A DNA stretch of 64,000 nucleotides, taken from positions 372,001-436,000 of the forward strand of contig DFBJ01000013.1 of assembly GCA_002366565.1 (NCBI GenBank), given 5' to 3'. The notes below the pieces were generated by a model. The model was not told where the DNA came from and did no database searches. It was given only the letters and a program-made list of their open reading frames with translations. Shown piece by piece: positions 8,256-17,906 of this stretch (its first letter is position 1; each line of letters begins with the position of its first letter). The translations under genes and the position numbers were made by a program. Source of the stretch: Bacteriovoracaceae bacterium UBA3083. GTDB lineage: Bacteria > Bdellovibrionota > Bacteriovoracia > Bacteriovoracales > Bacteriovoracaceae.

Positions 8256-9341
8256 TTGAAGCTAATAATCTGTTTTCTAGCTATTTTTCAATTAACAACA
8301 ATCTCTGCTGACGAGTACTGGCATATTGGAGAATACTTAGCGAAAAATCCTAAACAAGCAACGATACTCAGTAATTTTGAGAAGTTAATTAAGAGTGATG
8401 CTAAAGAGATCTCTGTAAAACAAAAGAAAAAAGTCAAAATTGCGTTAGTTTATCCAGACTTACAAATATCGGACTATTGGCGAAGAAGTATTTTGGCCTT
8501 AAAAAAACGTTTAACTGAAAGCAAAATTGATTATGAGCTAGAGCTGATACCTGCTCCAACTGGCTCAGGAAAGAATGAATCCTCAAAAGAAATTATTGAA
8601 GCCGTAAAAAAAGGTCCCGATTACTTAATCTTTACACTCAATATTAACGAACACTCAAAGCTTGTAAATCAAATCCTATCTTACTCATCTATAAAATTAA
8701 TTCTATTGAATATTACTACTCCTCTTAAATCATGGGGGAATAAGCAACCCTTCTTTTACGCAGGATTTGATCATGAACTTGGAACTCAAATTTTAATAGA
8801 TGATATAAAAAAGAAACTTCCTAATGGCGGAGACTTTATCGTTCTCTATCACTCAGAAGGCTACGTTAGTAGAATGAGAGGAGATTATGCGATAAAGCAA
8901 TTACTAAAAGATAAGAAATGGAACTTAGTAAGTAGATATTATACAGATGGTCAAGGGAGCAATGCTGAGATAGCACTCAAGGACTTCTTTAGCAGAAAGA
9001 AAAAAGTCGATCTTGTTGTATCTTGCTCTACCGACATAAGTTTAGCTGCTAGAAAGTTTAAAAAGAACTCTCCCTTCTTATTAAATGGCTGGGGAGGTGG
9101 AACAGCAGAGCTTGATAGTATAAAAAATGATAGAGAAGGAATAGATTTAACCGTAATGAGAATTAATGATGATAGTGCAATCGCTACAGCTGAAGCAATA
9201 AAGCTAGACTTACAAGGAGATTCTCAAAAAGTACCCCTCGTATATTCTGGAGAAATGGTACTAGTAGATAAAACAACTTCTCCAGAAAAAATGAACTCTT
9301 TGGAAGAAAGAGCATTTAGGTATTCAAATGAAAACAAGTAA
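8256..9341 (+). CDS. Periplasmic sugar/autoinducer-type binding protein (LuxP-like)
   Basis: A 361-residue exported protein beginning with TTG, supported by an AAGGAA SD. The signal peptide ends near residue 19 (TISA). The mature part has the type I periplasmic-binding fold of ribose-binding protein and LuxP: a first lobe with KIALVYPDLQISDYWRRS, a hinge, and a second lobe with KKVDLVVSCSTDISLAARK and LNGWGGG. It overlaps the following sensor kinase by 14 bp, and no ABC permease or ATPase is adjacent. The pair therefore resembles LuxP-LuxQ or TorT-TorS, where the binding protein presents a ligand to the kinase's periplasmic domain rather than to a transporter. The ligand is unknown; AI-2 or a sugar are candidates from family knowledge only. 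Confidence 0.75.
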   Translation: MKLIICFLAIFQLTTISADEYWHIGEYLAKNPKQATILSNFEKLIKSDAKEISVKQKKKVKIALVYPDLQISDYWRRSILALKKRLTESKIDYELELIPAPTGSGKNESSKEIIEAVKKGPDYLIFTLNINEHSKLVNQILSYSSIKLILLNITTPLKSWGNKQPFFYAGFDHELGTQILIDDIKKKLPNGGDFIVLYHSEGYVSRMRGDYAIKQLLKDKKWNLVSRYYTDGQGSNAEIALKDFFSRKKKVDLVVSCSTDISLAARKFKKNSPFLLNGWGGGTAELDSIKNDREGIDLTVMRINDDSAIATAEAIKLDLQGDSQKVPLVYSGEMVLVDKTTSPEKMNSLEERAFRYSNENK

Positions 9342-11433
9342 AGACATTAAAATATCAGTATTAATTGGTATAATTATTATATTTGTCGTTACGCTAGTAA
9401 CGATTCCGTTATTTTATAATCAGTTCAATTCATCAATGATGCTTCTAAAAGATAAGATTATTGATGACTTTAAAGACGAAGAAAAAATATCCCAAATCTA
9501 TATCAACTCTACCTTAAAGATTAGAGCTAATAAACTATCTGAATATGCAAACAACTCCGATTTACATAAACAATTAGAAAAAGAGAATAACAAGGAAGTA
9601 AAAAAGATTTTAGAAAGTGTCGTAATTGAGAACCTAGATACTGATTTTCTTTTTCTTACCTATGATGGTGAAGATAGAATTACAGACGTTAGCTTAAATA
9701 TTTTAGATAGTGAAGAAATAGTAAAAGCCTATACGAGTAGAACACATTCTCCACAACGTATCGAGCTTTATACAACACAGAACAATAATGTAGTCATCTT
9801 TACGAATCAAGACATTGTCTCAAAGAAAACAGGAAGAATTCTTGCAACAATTCACAGTGGCTATATATTAAATAATAAAAATAATTTTATCACAGGTCTA
9901 TCAGAAAAAATTAATAATCATAACGTCTACTTTTTTGCAAATAATAAGCTAGTATCAGGATCAATTAAAATAAATAAGGAAGAAGAGAGCAAAATTGCAG
10001 AAGCAAAAATTAACCAATTAGTACAAGTTAATGATAAGTTATATTTCATTGGGAACATTTCTATAACGAATAATAGTAGTATAAAAATTGTATTTGAAAC
10101 TAGTTCTAATTATATAAAGAATCTCAAAAGTTCTTATGTTACAAATTTTATATTAACAGTTCTGATTTCTCTAACTCTATGTTTAATAGCAATGGTCTTT
10201 GCAAATAAATTAATCGGTCCTCCACTAGAAAATTTAATGAAGACAATTAATCTTTTGATGATTCGAAATATTCACACACCTAAATCTAGAAGTATCATAA
10301 GAGAGTTCAATCTAATTGAAGAAAATTTCATTGATGTATTTAAAAAGTTTCAGCAAAAGAAGTCACAGTTAGCAAAGTTCATCAATGCCTCCCCTATCTC
10401 AGTATTAATTCTGGACTATCAAGGGAATATAATTCAAACAAATAAGTCTTCAACAGAGCTATTTCAAATAGCGAATAGTACTGGCAATATAATAAGAGAT
10501 AGTATCCTCAGTAAAAATTCAGAATTTAAAAAAATCTTATCTAATATGAAAGACTCACCAGACTCTTTCGAAAAGGAAATTCACTTTAAAGTAGATAAAG
10601 AATGGAAGAGTACAAATTGGACTTTCATACAAGACAAAAAAGAAGACTACATCTTTATCATTTGTATCGACAATACTGAAAAAGTTGAGGCCCAAGCCCA
10701 AATAGAGGCAGAAAGGTCTAAATCTATTCATAATCAAAAGCTAGCAGCAATTGGAGAAGTAGCAAGTAGTATTGCTCATGAAGTAAATAACCCGATGGGT
10801 ATTATATCGCTTTCACTCACTATTATTGAACATGAATTAAGCTTTATAAAACTTGAAAATGAAGATAAAGAAGCAAAGATAACTAGAGCCATTACCAATA
10901 TAGAAGATGCTGTTAGTAGAACATCTCAAATCGTTTCAAACTTACTCGATTTTTCAAGAGAAGGAAGTAAGGATAAACTTGAGTCTAAGAATTTAAACAA
11001 TGTTTTAAATAAAACATTAATCTTCATTGAAGATAAAATAAAAAAGAATAAAGTAAAACTGGATACTTCAAAACTTGATACTTCTATAAATATCTTGGTG
11101 AAAGAAACACAATTTTCTCAAATTTTAATTAATTTAATAAACAACTCTATAGATGCTCTTAAAGGTATGGAAGAAAGAAAGATATGTATTTCTACAGAGG
11201 TTAAGAATAATAAATGTATTATTCATTTTCAAGATACCGGATCTGGAATAAAGGAAGAAATCACTTCAGAGATATTCTCTCCGTTTTTCACGACTAAAGA
11301 AAAAGGTAGTGGAACAGGTTTAGGTCTAAGTATTTCAAAAGAGCTTATGGTCGAGATGTCAGGAAATATAAAGTTGGTAAAATCGACGAGAGGTGCCCAC
11401 TTTGAAGTGAGCATTCCACTCTCGAAATCTTAA
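9328..11433 (+). CDS. Membrane sensor histidine kinase paired with the LuxP-like protein
   Basis: A 701-residue inner-membrane kinase. TM1 is at about residues 10-32 and a large periplasmic domain of about 240 residues follows. TM2 is near 270-293, then a HAMP-like segment and a PAS domain near 345-455. The H-box AHEVNNP carries the phospho-accepting histidine at 484, and an HATPase domain contains NNSIDAL (N box), DTGSGI (G1) and GTGLGLSIS (G2). It is a plain kinase: no receiver or phosphotransfer domain follows, unlike LuxQ, and no response regulator is adjacent, so the partner must lie elsewhere. The 14-bp overlap with the upstream binding-protein gene indicates translational coupling and joint sensing. 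It converges with kdsC, overlapping by 4 bp. Confidence 0.88.
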   Translation: MKTSKDIKISVLIGIIIIFVVTLVTIPLFYNQFNSSMMLLKDKIIDDFKDEEKISQIYINSTLKIRANKLSEYANNSDLHKQLEKENNKEVKKILESVVIENLDTDFLFLTYDGEDRITDVSLNILDSEEIVKAYTSRTHSPQRIELYTTQNNNVVIFTNQDIVSKKTGRILATIHSGYILNNKNNFITGLSEKINNHNVYFFANNKLVSGSIKINKEEESKIAEAKINQLVQVNDKLYFIGNISITNNSSIKIVFETSSNYIKNLKSSYVTNFILTVLISLTLCLIAMVFANKLIGPPLENLMKTINLLMIRNIHTPKSRSIIREFNLIEENFIDVFKKFQQKKSQLAKFINASPISVLILDYQGNIIQTNKSSTELFQIANSTGNIIRDSILSKNSEFKKILSNMKDSPDSFEKEIHFKVDKEWKSTNWTFIQDKKEDYIFIICIDNTEKVEAQAQIEAERSKSIHNQKLAAIGEVASSIAHEVNNPMGIISLSLTIIEHELSFIKLENEDKEAKITRAITNIEDAVSRTSQIVSNLLDFSREGSKDKLESKNLNNVLNKTLIFIEDKIKKNKVKLDTSKLDTSINILVKETQFSQILINLINNSIDALKGMEERKICISTEVKNNKCIIHFQDTGSGIKEEITSEIFSPFFTTKEKGSGTGLGLSISKELMVEMSGNIKLVKSTRGAHFEVSIPLSKS

Positions 11434-11993
11434 TTAAACTTTATTACATTTCCATCTAAATCCAAAACCTCTGGATATAGACCGTGTGCATATCTGAGAA
11501 TATCTATAACTTCTCTAGCCGATCCAATTCCTGAAACAGATGTTACATAGTCGGCCTTAGCTCTCACCTCTTCAGAAGCGACAGGAACAGTAGCAGAAAA
11601 TCCGCTTGCTATCATTAGAGGAACATCGAAGAACTCATCTCCAACATAAAGTATCTCTTCTTGAGAAAAGCCTTCTGCCAATAGTTTCTTATATGACTCT
11701 CTCTTGTCTTCATTTCCATAGTATACAAAATCAAGACCAAGATTTTCTTTGAAACGCTTAATAACACTTAAAGAATCTCCACCGGTAATGATCCCGACTT
11801 TAAAACCAAAGTTTTTTAGCATCTTTAATCCATAACCATCACGTGTATCTGTGAAGCGGTTCCACCCCATCTCTTCACCACTGAACCAAACTTTACCGTC
11901 AGTTAGAATTCCATCAACATCAAATGCTACAACTTTAATTTTTAAAAGCTTTTCTTTAAACTTTTCAGCTACGTCTCTTAAATTAGTTTGCAT
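11430..11993 (-). CDS. kdsC: 3-deoxy-D-manno-octulosonate 8-phosphate phosphatase
   Basis: This HAD-superfamily enzyme removes phosphate from KDO-8-P to give free KDO for lipopolysaccharide. The 187 residues include the nucleophile motif FDVDGILTDG (first Asp attacks phosphate), a Thr/Ser motif ITGGDS, and the metal-binding GDEFFDVPLM. These are typical of tetrameric cap-less KdsC. The chosen ATG at 11993 has an AAGGA SD eight bases upstream; an in-frame ATG nine bases earlier sits directly on the SD and is less likely. It overlaps kdsA by 11 bp and closes the kdsB-pyrG-kdsA-kdsC operon. Confidence 0.92.
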   Translation of the reverse strand: MQTNLRDVAEKFKEKLLKIKVVAFDVDGILTDGKVWFSGEEMGWNRFTDTRDGYGLKMLKNFGFKVGIITGGDSLSVIKRFKENLGLDFVYYGNEDKRESYKKLLAEGFSQEEILYVGDEFFDVPLMIASGFSATVPVASEEVRAKADYVTSVSGIGSAREVIDILRYAHGLYPEVLDLDGNVIKFN

Positions 11994-12792
11994 CAACAAC
12001 ATCCTTAATTTGAATCAGTTTACTTACAATCTCTTTTACTTTTTCAATAGGAAGAGCTGTAGCAGAATCTGAAAGTGCCTTATCAGGATTTGGATGACAC
12101 TCCATAAAGATTCCATCAGCACCAGCGGCAACAGCGGCCTTAGCTAGAGTGAAAATTTGCTCTCTCTTTCCACCAGTGTAAGTTCCTAGACCACCAGGTC
12201 TTTGAACACAATGAGTAGCATCGTGAATTGTACGTACACCAAAACTTTTCATAATTTGAAAACTTGCCATATCTACAACTAAGTTATTGTAGCCAAAGCT
12301 TGTTCCACGCTCAGTAAGTAGTATTTGGTCTTTAGTTAGGTAGTTAAGAGCTTTATCAACAATATTCTTCGTTTCTTCAGGGCTTAAAAATTGACCTTTC
12401 TTAACTTTCAGTTGTCCACCGTGCTCAGAACATGCTTTTGCACCAGCAAGAATCATATCCGTTTGACGACATAAGAATGCTGGAACCTGAAGCGTTTTCA
12501 CAACACTAGCGATCTGATCCGCTTGTTCTGGATGATGAAAATCTGTTATCGTTGGTAGTGAATAAGTCTTACCTACTTTTTCTAATATCTTAAGACCAGC
12601 ATCAATACCTGGTCCTCTATAAGAGTCGATTGAAGACCTGTTGGCCTTATCAAAACTTCCTTTAAAGTGGAGTTGAATTTTATCTTCAAAGCCTTTTAAG
12701 TCTTCCACTAGTTTACCAGCAATATCCATTGCTAGAGTTTCACTTTCAAGTACACAAGGACCTATAAAGAAGTCCATTTTCTTATTGCTCAT
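11983..12792 (-). CDS. kdsA: 3-deoxy-8-phosphooctulonate synthase (KDO-8-P synthase)
   Basis: The enzyme condenses phosphoenolpyruvate and arabinose-5-phosphate to KDO-8-phosphate in the cytoplasm. The 269-residue protein has the family landmarks FIGPCVLES at the N-terminus, KGSFDKANRSS, the barrel block VPAFLCRQTD, DATHCVQRPGG and the C-terminal IFMECHPNPDKA. The cysteine in the N-terminal block (FIGPCVLE) occurs in the metal-dependent class of KdsA, though metal dependence cannot be settled from sequence alone. It overlaps pyrG by 11 bp upstream and kdsC by 11 bp downstream, so the whole KDO set is translated as a coupled unit. Confidence 0.96.
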   Translation of the reverse strand: MSNKKMDFFIGPCVLESETLAMDIAGKLVEDLKGFEDKIQLHFKGSFDKANRSSIDSYRGPGIDAGLKILEKVGKTYSLPTITDFHHPEQADQIASVVKTLQVPAFLCRQTDMILAGAKACSEHGGQLKVKKGQFLSPEETKNIVDKALNYLTKDQILLTERGTSFGYNNLVVDMASFQIMKSFGVRTIHDATHCVQRPGGLGTYTGGKREQIFTLAKAAVAAGADGIFMECHPNPDKALSDSATALPIEKVKEIVSKLIQIKDVVDAN

Positions 12793-14389
12793 ATTTATCT
12801 GCCTTTTCTATAAATGCTTTAAATAATGGATGTGGCGTATATGGACGCGACTTAAATTCTGGATGATACTGACAAGCAATAAAGTGTGGATGATTTTTTA
12901 GTTCCACAACTTCAACAAGATCTAATTCTTTATTTACACCTGAAATAGTCATTCCTGCTTCACTAATTTTAGAAGCATATAAGTTATTAACTTCAAGTCT
13001 ATGTCTATGTCTTTCACTTATGATTTTTGAACCATAAATCTTTTTAGCATAAGAGTCTTCACTCAGTTCACATTCATAAGCTCCAAGTCTCATTGATCCA
13101 CCTTTAGATCCCTCTTCACTTTGTCCTTCCATAAAGTGAACAACATGATCACCACCGCTACCAAACTCTTCACTTGTCGCAGCTTCAAGTCCTACAACAT
13201 TTCTAGCATATTCAATCATAGCAAGTTGCATTCCGAGGCAAATACCAAAGAAAGGAAGGTTATTCTCTCTAGCAAACTGAATGGCCTTAATCTTCCCTTC
13301 AGTTCCTCTTTGCCCAAAACCACCAGGAACAAGTATTCCCTGTATTTCGGATAGAATTTTATCATTACCTTTTTCTAATTCTTCAGCATCAATATAAATT
13401 GGATCAAGCTCTAACTGACAAGAGTTAGCTGCATGATTAAGAGCCTCATCTAAAGACTTATAAGACTCTACGAGCTCAGTATATTTTCCAACTATCCCTA
13501 TCTTTACTTTTCTAAGAGGGTTTTTAAAATTATATACAACTTTTTCAAGATCATCGATCTTAGGTGCCGCGGCCCATATTCCTAGTAGGTTTGCAATTCT
13601 TTGGTCTAGTCCTTGAGCGTGTAGACTCAACGGAACTTGGTAAATTGTATCTACATCAATAGATTGAAAAACATTTTCTTTTTGAACATTACAAAAAAGA
13701 GAAATCTTATCAATCAATGAGCTCTCTACTTCCCTATCTGATCTGCAGATTATGACTTGAGGGAAAAGACCCATTGATCTTAACTCTTTAACTGAATGTT
13801 GAGCAGGTTTAGTTTTAAGTTCACCAGCTGCCCCTAAGTATGGAACTAGGACTAAGTGAACAAAGAGTACGTTTTCAGGACCAACATCCTGAGCTAGCTG
13901 TCTTATTGATTCAACAAATGGTTGAGATTCGATATCTCCAACTGTTCCACCAATTTCCCCAAGAAGAATTTCAGTATCCTCTGCTGCAAGATGAATTCGT
14001 CTCTTAATTTCATTTGTAATATGAGGAACAACCTGAACAGTCTTTCCAAGATATTTACCTTCTCGTTCATTTTCAATAACTTTTAGGTAAACTTGACCTG
14101 TCGTAAAGTTACTTGTCTTACTAAGAGTAAGTGAAGTGAACCTTTCATAATGCCCAAGATCTAAATCCGTCTCTGCACCATCATCAGTTACAAAAACCTC
14201 ACCATGCTGAGTTGGACTCATTGTTCCTGGATCAACATTAATATATGGATCCATTTTTAGCATATTTACCTTGAGACCTCTTCTTTCAAGAAGTCCGGCA
14301 ATGCTTGCTGCGGCAAGACCCTTACCGAGAGAACTGGCTACTCCACCAGTAATAAAAATAAATTTCTTAGGACTTGATTTCCCTTTCAC
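12782..14389 (-). CDS. pyrG: CTP synthase
   Basis: The enzyme aminates UTP to CTP with glutamine-derived ammonia. The synthetase domain opens with FIFITGGVASSLGKG (P-loop) followed by the KMDPYINVDPGTM block. The C-terminal class I glutamine amidotransferase has the nucleophile elbow GICLGMQ and the His-Glu pair in QYHPEF. I place the start at GTG 14389 because AAGGAG lies six bases upstream and the resulting 535-residue protein begins just before the first conserved strand. The frame can be read back to 14431 but has no SD there. It overlaps kdsB by 23 bp. Its position inside the KDO operon makes sense because KdsB consumes CTP. Confidence 0.95.
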   Translation of the reverse strand: MKGKSSPKKFIFITGGVASSLGKGLAAASIAGLLERRGLKVNMLKMDPYINVDPGTMSPTQHGEVFVTDDGAETDLDLGHYERFTSLTLSKTSNFTTGQVYLKVIENEREGKYLGKTVQVVPHITNEIKRRIHLAAEDTEILLGEIGGTVGDIESQPFVESIRQLAQDVGPENVLFVHLVLVPYLGAAGELKTKPAQHSVKELRSMGLFPQVIICRSDREVESSLIDKISLFCNVQKENVFQSIDVDTIYQVPLSLHAQGLDQRIANLLGIWAAAPKIDDLEKVVYNFKNPLRKVKIGIVGKYTELVESYKSLDEALNHAANSCQLELDPIYIDAEELEKGNDKILSEIQGILVPGGFGQRGTEGKIKAIQFARENNLPFFGICLGMQLAMIEYARNVVGLEAATSEEFGSGGDHVVHFMEGQSEEGSKGGSMRLGAYECELSEDSYAKKIYGSKIISERHRHRLEVNNLYASKISEAGMTISGVNKELDLVEVVELKNHPHFIACQYHPEFKSRPYTPHPLFKAFIEKADKYEQ

Positions 14390-15140
14390 GAAGAACTCCT
14401 TCAAGTTTTGCAATATCTTCTGGGACGTCAACTCCCATTAATGTCATATCTGTTGTTACGGCCCCGATAGTATAACCATTCTCAAGGGCCCTTAATTGTT
14501 CTAGTTTTTCTATATTCTCGTAGTAAGAGCCTTCAAGCTTACAAAACTCTTTAAGTGCTTTTGGCCTGAATGAATATATTCCAATATGAAGAAACCAGTC
14601 CTGTGCCTTAACATCATCTCTATAATAAGGAAGTTTAGCACGAGAAAAGTAAAGACACTGCCCTTTGACAGGACTGTAAATAGCTTTCACTTTATTTGAA
14701 TCACTATGCTCTTCTTCATGACCAGAAAATGGCTTAACTACTGTTGCTAAGTCAAAGCGACTATTTGAATGATATTCTGCAAGTCTTGAAAGTAAATTAC
14801 TCTCAATTAAAGGTTCATCACCTTGTACATTTATAACAAAGTCCCACTCTTGGTTAGAATAGAACCTCTCAAGTGCTAAAGCTATCCTTTCTGATCCAGA
14901 AGCTACATCATCATCAACACGTACAACTTCTCCACCGAAGCCTTTCACATGGTCTTCAATTCGAGAGTCATCTGTAACAACACTAACAACTGAGTGTTCT
15001 AATTGGTCTTTTATACCTAAACAGTTTTCATACACTCGTTGAATCATTGATTTTTTAGAGATTTTTGCCAGAGGTTTTCCAGGAAACCTTGACGACGCAT
15101 AGCGAGCGGGAATGAGAACTAGTACTCTTAATTCATTCAA
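14367..15140 (-). CDS. kdsB: CMP-KDO synthetase (3-deoxy-manno-octulosonate cytidylyltransferase)
   Basis: The enzyme activates KDO with CTP before transfer to lipid A. The motif VLIPARYASSRFPGKPLA near the N-terminus is diagnostic for the family, followed by VVRVDDDVASGSERIA and NVQGDEPLIE. Three in-frame starts exist. GTG 15176 has no SD and ATG 15146 abuts the SD, while TTG 15140 lies six bases after GGAG and gives 257 residues, close to the usual 250. I favour 15140, with 15146 as the alternative. It heads the kdsB-pyrG-kdsA-kdsC operon. Confidence 0.94.
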   Translation of the reverse strand: MNELRVLVLIPARYASSRFPGKPLAKISKKSMIQRVYENCLGIKDQLEHSVVSVVTDDSRIEDHVKGFGGEVVRVDDDVASGSERIALALERFYSNQEWDFVINVQGDEPLIESNLLSRLAEYHSNSRFDLATVVKPFSGHEEEHSDSNKVKAIYSPVKGQCLYFSRAKLPYYRDDVKAQDWFLHIGIYSFRPKALKEFCKLEGSYYENIEKLEQLRALENGYTIGAVTTDMTLMGVDVPEDIAKLEGVLREREIKS

Positions 15141-15213
15141 AATCATCTCCGTGACTTTAAGGGTAGAATTTAACACTTTAGATTAAACCTTCCAAGCTAT
15201 GTTATTATAATTA

Positions 15214-15576
15214 ATGAAAATGATAAGAACAAAATTATATTTTATCACATTTACGCTTTGCTTCCTAACAAGTATCAACCTGATACAGGCGCAGGACTAT
15301 GAAAACACAGTTATTACAGATCCAAGTATCTCACGAAGATGTGAAGAACTATTGAATAAAAGAAATCAGAAAGTCGCTCACAAACAAAAACTAATGGAAT
15401 TAATAACAAGAAATAGAAATCTTCTTAAATATGTTCCTAAAGAAAAGAAGACAGTTAAAGTAAAACTCATAGACAATTATGGTAAATTAAAAAATGAGTT
15501 ACGACTGTCTCTCATAAAAATTACCCACCTAGAAGAAGGCATCGTTCGAACTGGCTGCCCAGGTCTAACCCTCTAA
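15214..15576 (+). CDS. Small exported protein of unknown function
   Basis: A 120-residue protein with a signal peptide ending near residue 26 (IQAQD). The mature part is basic and helical, with a long amphipathic stretch rich in Lys, Arg and Leu (about 45-105) that could form a coiled coil. Two cysteines, near residue 43 and near the C-terminus (TGCPGLTL), could form a disulfide. I do not recognise a family. It starts 37 bp from the divergent kdsB operon and is followed by a TolC-family gene 82 bp downstream, so it may be an accessory of that export locus, though a weak hairpin separates them. Confidence 0.6.
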   Translation: MKMIRTKLYFITFTLCFLTSINLIQAQDYENTVITDPSISRRCEELLNKRNQKVAHKQKLMELITRNRNLLKYVPKEKKTVKVKLIDNYGKLKNELRLSLIKITHLEEGIVRTGCPGLTL

Positions 15577-15599
15577 ATAAACATTGAAAACTTCCCTTT

Positions 15600-15617
15600 T
15601 CAGGCCCTGATTTTTTT
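15600..15617 (+). terminator. Possible weak terminator before the TolC-family gene
   Basis: TCAG, loop GCC, CTGA followed by seven T residues. The four-pair stem is short, so termination may be partial or absent. It lies in the 82-bp gap after the small exported protein. Confidence 0.3.
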
Positions 15618-15658
15618 CGTATCATTTTTAAACACACACTATAAAAGAGACATTTAAA

Positions 15659-17122
15659 ATGAACGGATTCATTAAAAAATCATCAGTAGTGATAATTGCT
15701 TTAACAGCATTTAATATCTATGCCCAACCTACTCCTAAACAATTAAGCTCAGAAGGCTATGTTCAATCCATGGATGAATCGACTCAAAGTCGACTGAACT
15801 CAAAAGCACTTCACTTGAATGATGTTATTGAGCAAGGATTGAGAAAGAATTACGACCAACAAATCAGAAAGTATAATTCTGAAATCCTTGACTTAAAATG
15901 GGATGATACTTGGGAAGACTTTTGGGTACCTAATGTAAATATAAGTCTAATTAGTCCAGAGCATAGACTAGGAACTCTAAAAAGTGGGAGCAATAATGCA
16001 ACTCCAAGAGAAACGAGACCAGACGGTGCTCTCGCTCTAAACTTTGGAGACTATACAATTTTTAACTGGGGAAAAGACTATCTCCAATACCTAAGTACAA
16101 AAGCTGATATTAAAAGATCTAAGGAACAGATATCTGAAGCAAGTCGTGAACTGAAGCATGATTTAATAGTTTCTTACTTTAAACTCTACTTTTTAAAAGA
16201 AAGAGAAAGAATAAAAAGAGATCAACTTCGCCATGCTTCTTTTATCTATCGATTAAATAGAGAGAAAATATCTTTAAAAAAAGTATCAAAGCAAGACTAC
16301 TACCTTGCAAGATCTGAATATCTAAGAGCACAAAATGAGTTTCATGAAGCCAAGAATGATGTTCAACTTCAAAATGAAGTCATCGCAAATAGTATAAACG
16401 ATGAAGTTGGTACAAAATACGTTCTACAAGATAGTTTAAGATACGAACTCCTAACGACTCCGCTAGATGAAATTATAAGACTAGCAAGTATTAATAATCC
16501 GGAGACTCTAGATGCACTCAAAGATGTTGAGAACGCAAAAAGAGGTTATGAGTTAGCATTAAAAAACAACCTTCCTCTACCAAAAATAAGTATGAAGCTT
16601 GGAGCTTACGACTACCGCTTTAGTCCTGATACAAATAGAACTACCTACTCAACAGGTCCAGGAAATTCAAATATTGATATTGTTGCTTCTATCAACGCGA
16701 CTTGGTCTTTAACAGGGACAGGTGGACTACTTAATGGAAGAGCAACAAGAAGCTCCCTACTCTCTAAGCATGTAGCATTTGCTAAAAAGGCTCAAGCAAC
16801 AAGAGACTCTAAAGCACTCATTAAGTCTCAATACTTCACAGTTAAACACCTACAGAATCAAATAAATATCCTAGATGCTAGAATACCTACTCTGCAAAAG
16901 TCATTTGATACTATTTTAGAAAATTATATGAATAAGAGAACTAAATATCTCGATTTTAAGAATACTCTTATTGAATTGACTGATGCTCAAATTCTTTTAG
17001 AACAAAGTAAGTTCTTACATCTATATAACAAGATTGGACTTGCAAAAACTGCTGGCGTAGAAGACTTTCCAGGTCAAAACTTTGAAAATTTAATTCAGAA
17101 ATATAAGAAAGGTAAGAAGTAA
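15659..17122 (+). CDS. TolC-family outer-membrane efflux protein
   Basis: A 487-residue exported protein with a signal peptide ending near residue 22 (IYAQ). The mature sequence has two related halves with long alpha-helical hairpins, as in TolC: the first around residues 55-250 and the second around 280-470. They contain the family-typical pattern LNDVIEQGLRKNYD at the start of repeat one and IIRLASINNPETLDALKDVENAKRG at repeat two. Such trimers form the outer-membrane duct of tripartite pumps or type I secretion systems. No membrane-fusion protein, RND pump or ABC exporter is adjacent. The stop overlaps the next gene's ATG by one base (TAATG), so the two are probably coupled. Confidence 0.85.
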   Translation: MNGFIKKSSVVIIALTAFNIYAQPTPKQLSSEGYVQSMDESTQSRLNSKALHLNDVIEQGLRKNYDQQIRKYNSEILDLKWDDTWEDFWVPNVNISLISPEHRLGTLKSGSNNATPRETRPDGALALNFGDYTIFNWGKDYLQYLSTKADIKRSKEQISEASRELKHDLIVSYFKLYFLKERERIKRDQLRHASFIYRLNREKISLKKVSKQDYYLARSEYLRAQNEFHEAKNDVQLQNEVIANSINDEVGTKYVLQDSLRYELLTTPLDEIIRLASINNPETLDALKDVENAKRGYELALKNNLPLPKISMKLGAYDYRFSPDTNRTTYSTGPGNSNIDIVASINATWSLTGTGGLLNGRATRSSLLSKHVAFAKKAQATRDSKALIKSQYFTVKHLQNQINILDARIPTLQKSFDTILENYMNKRTKYLDFKNTLIELTDAQILLEQSKFLHLYNKIGLAKTAGVEDFPGQNFENLIQKYKKGKK

Positions 17123-17883
17123 TGAGAAAAATATCAACACTAGTATTATTATCTCTGCTATATGTTAATACGGCTACTGCTCAGTCTAGCTTACCTCCTA
17201 CTGATGATGAACTAGAGGGCGATCTAAAGTACTTGAAGTCTGGAAAATCAAAAGCAGAGAAAAGTATAAATGAAGAATTAAGAATTCAGAACTATGACCT
17301 TGAAGCAGGCGTCTCTCTAGATAGCTATTCAACAAGTAAAGATAGCTCTCGTGTTTCACTTATCTATAACCTTAATGCAAACCCTATGAAAGCAATGAAT
17401 ATCTCAGGAATAGAATTCCAGTACGCAAAAAGGCTTGATTATGCATGGTGGGAATTCTACGGAGCTCAGAGTAGTGCAATTTTTTCAGAAATAGCTGATG
17501 ACAACTCTCAGTTCCCTACTTCGACAGCAGATGAAATAGCAGAGCAAACACTAACAACAACTATAATTGGAACTGGACTTTCATATAGAACAAGTTTGAT
17601 TCAAACCCTCTTTGAAAGTGATAACTTATTTGAAACAATGGGTGCATCTATAAATTATAACAATACATCGACTGAACTTGGTGACTCTTATAGTGGTTTT
17701 GGGATGAAGGCCGACTTAGGAATTCACTTTAGATCGAGTAATACTCTTCATTGGGGAATTAGATTTAATTATAATATTGCACATGTCAAAAGAGCACCAG
17801 CAACAGACACTGAAACATCTAGCCAAGGCTCCCTACTCCTCAACTGGACTTCTTTAGCTGGGGATATTTCCTTTTACTTTTAA
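17122..17883 (+). CDS. Predicted outer-membrane beta-barrel protein
   Basis: A 253-residue protein with a signal peptide ending near residue 20 (TATAQ). The mature part begins with an acidic segment of about 40 residues and then alternates hydrophobic and polar residues in strand-sized blocks with many aromatic residues. It ends in ISFYF, a terminal aromatic typical of BAM-assembled barrels. I do not recognise the family. The one-base overlap with the TolC-family gene suggests a joint role in the outer membrane. purB follows 23 bp later and may share the transcript. Confidence 0.6.
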   Translation: MRKISTLVLLSLLYVNTATAQSSLPPTDDELEGDLKYLKSGKSKAEKSINEELRIQNYDLEAGVSLDSYSTSKDSSRVSLIYNLNANPMKAMNISGIEFQYAKRLDYAWWEFYGAQSSAIFSEIADDNSQFPTSTADEIAEQTLTTTIIGTGLSYRTSLIQTLFESDNLFETMGASINYNNTSTELGDSYSGFGMKADLGIHFRSSNTLHWGIRFNYNIAHVKRAPATDTETSSQGSLLLNWTSLAGDISFYF

Positions 17884-17906
17884 TTAAACCTTCATGGAGT
17901 CACTTA

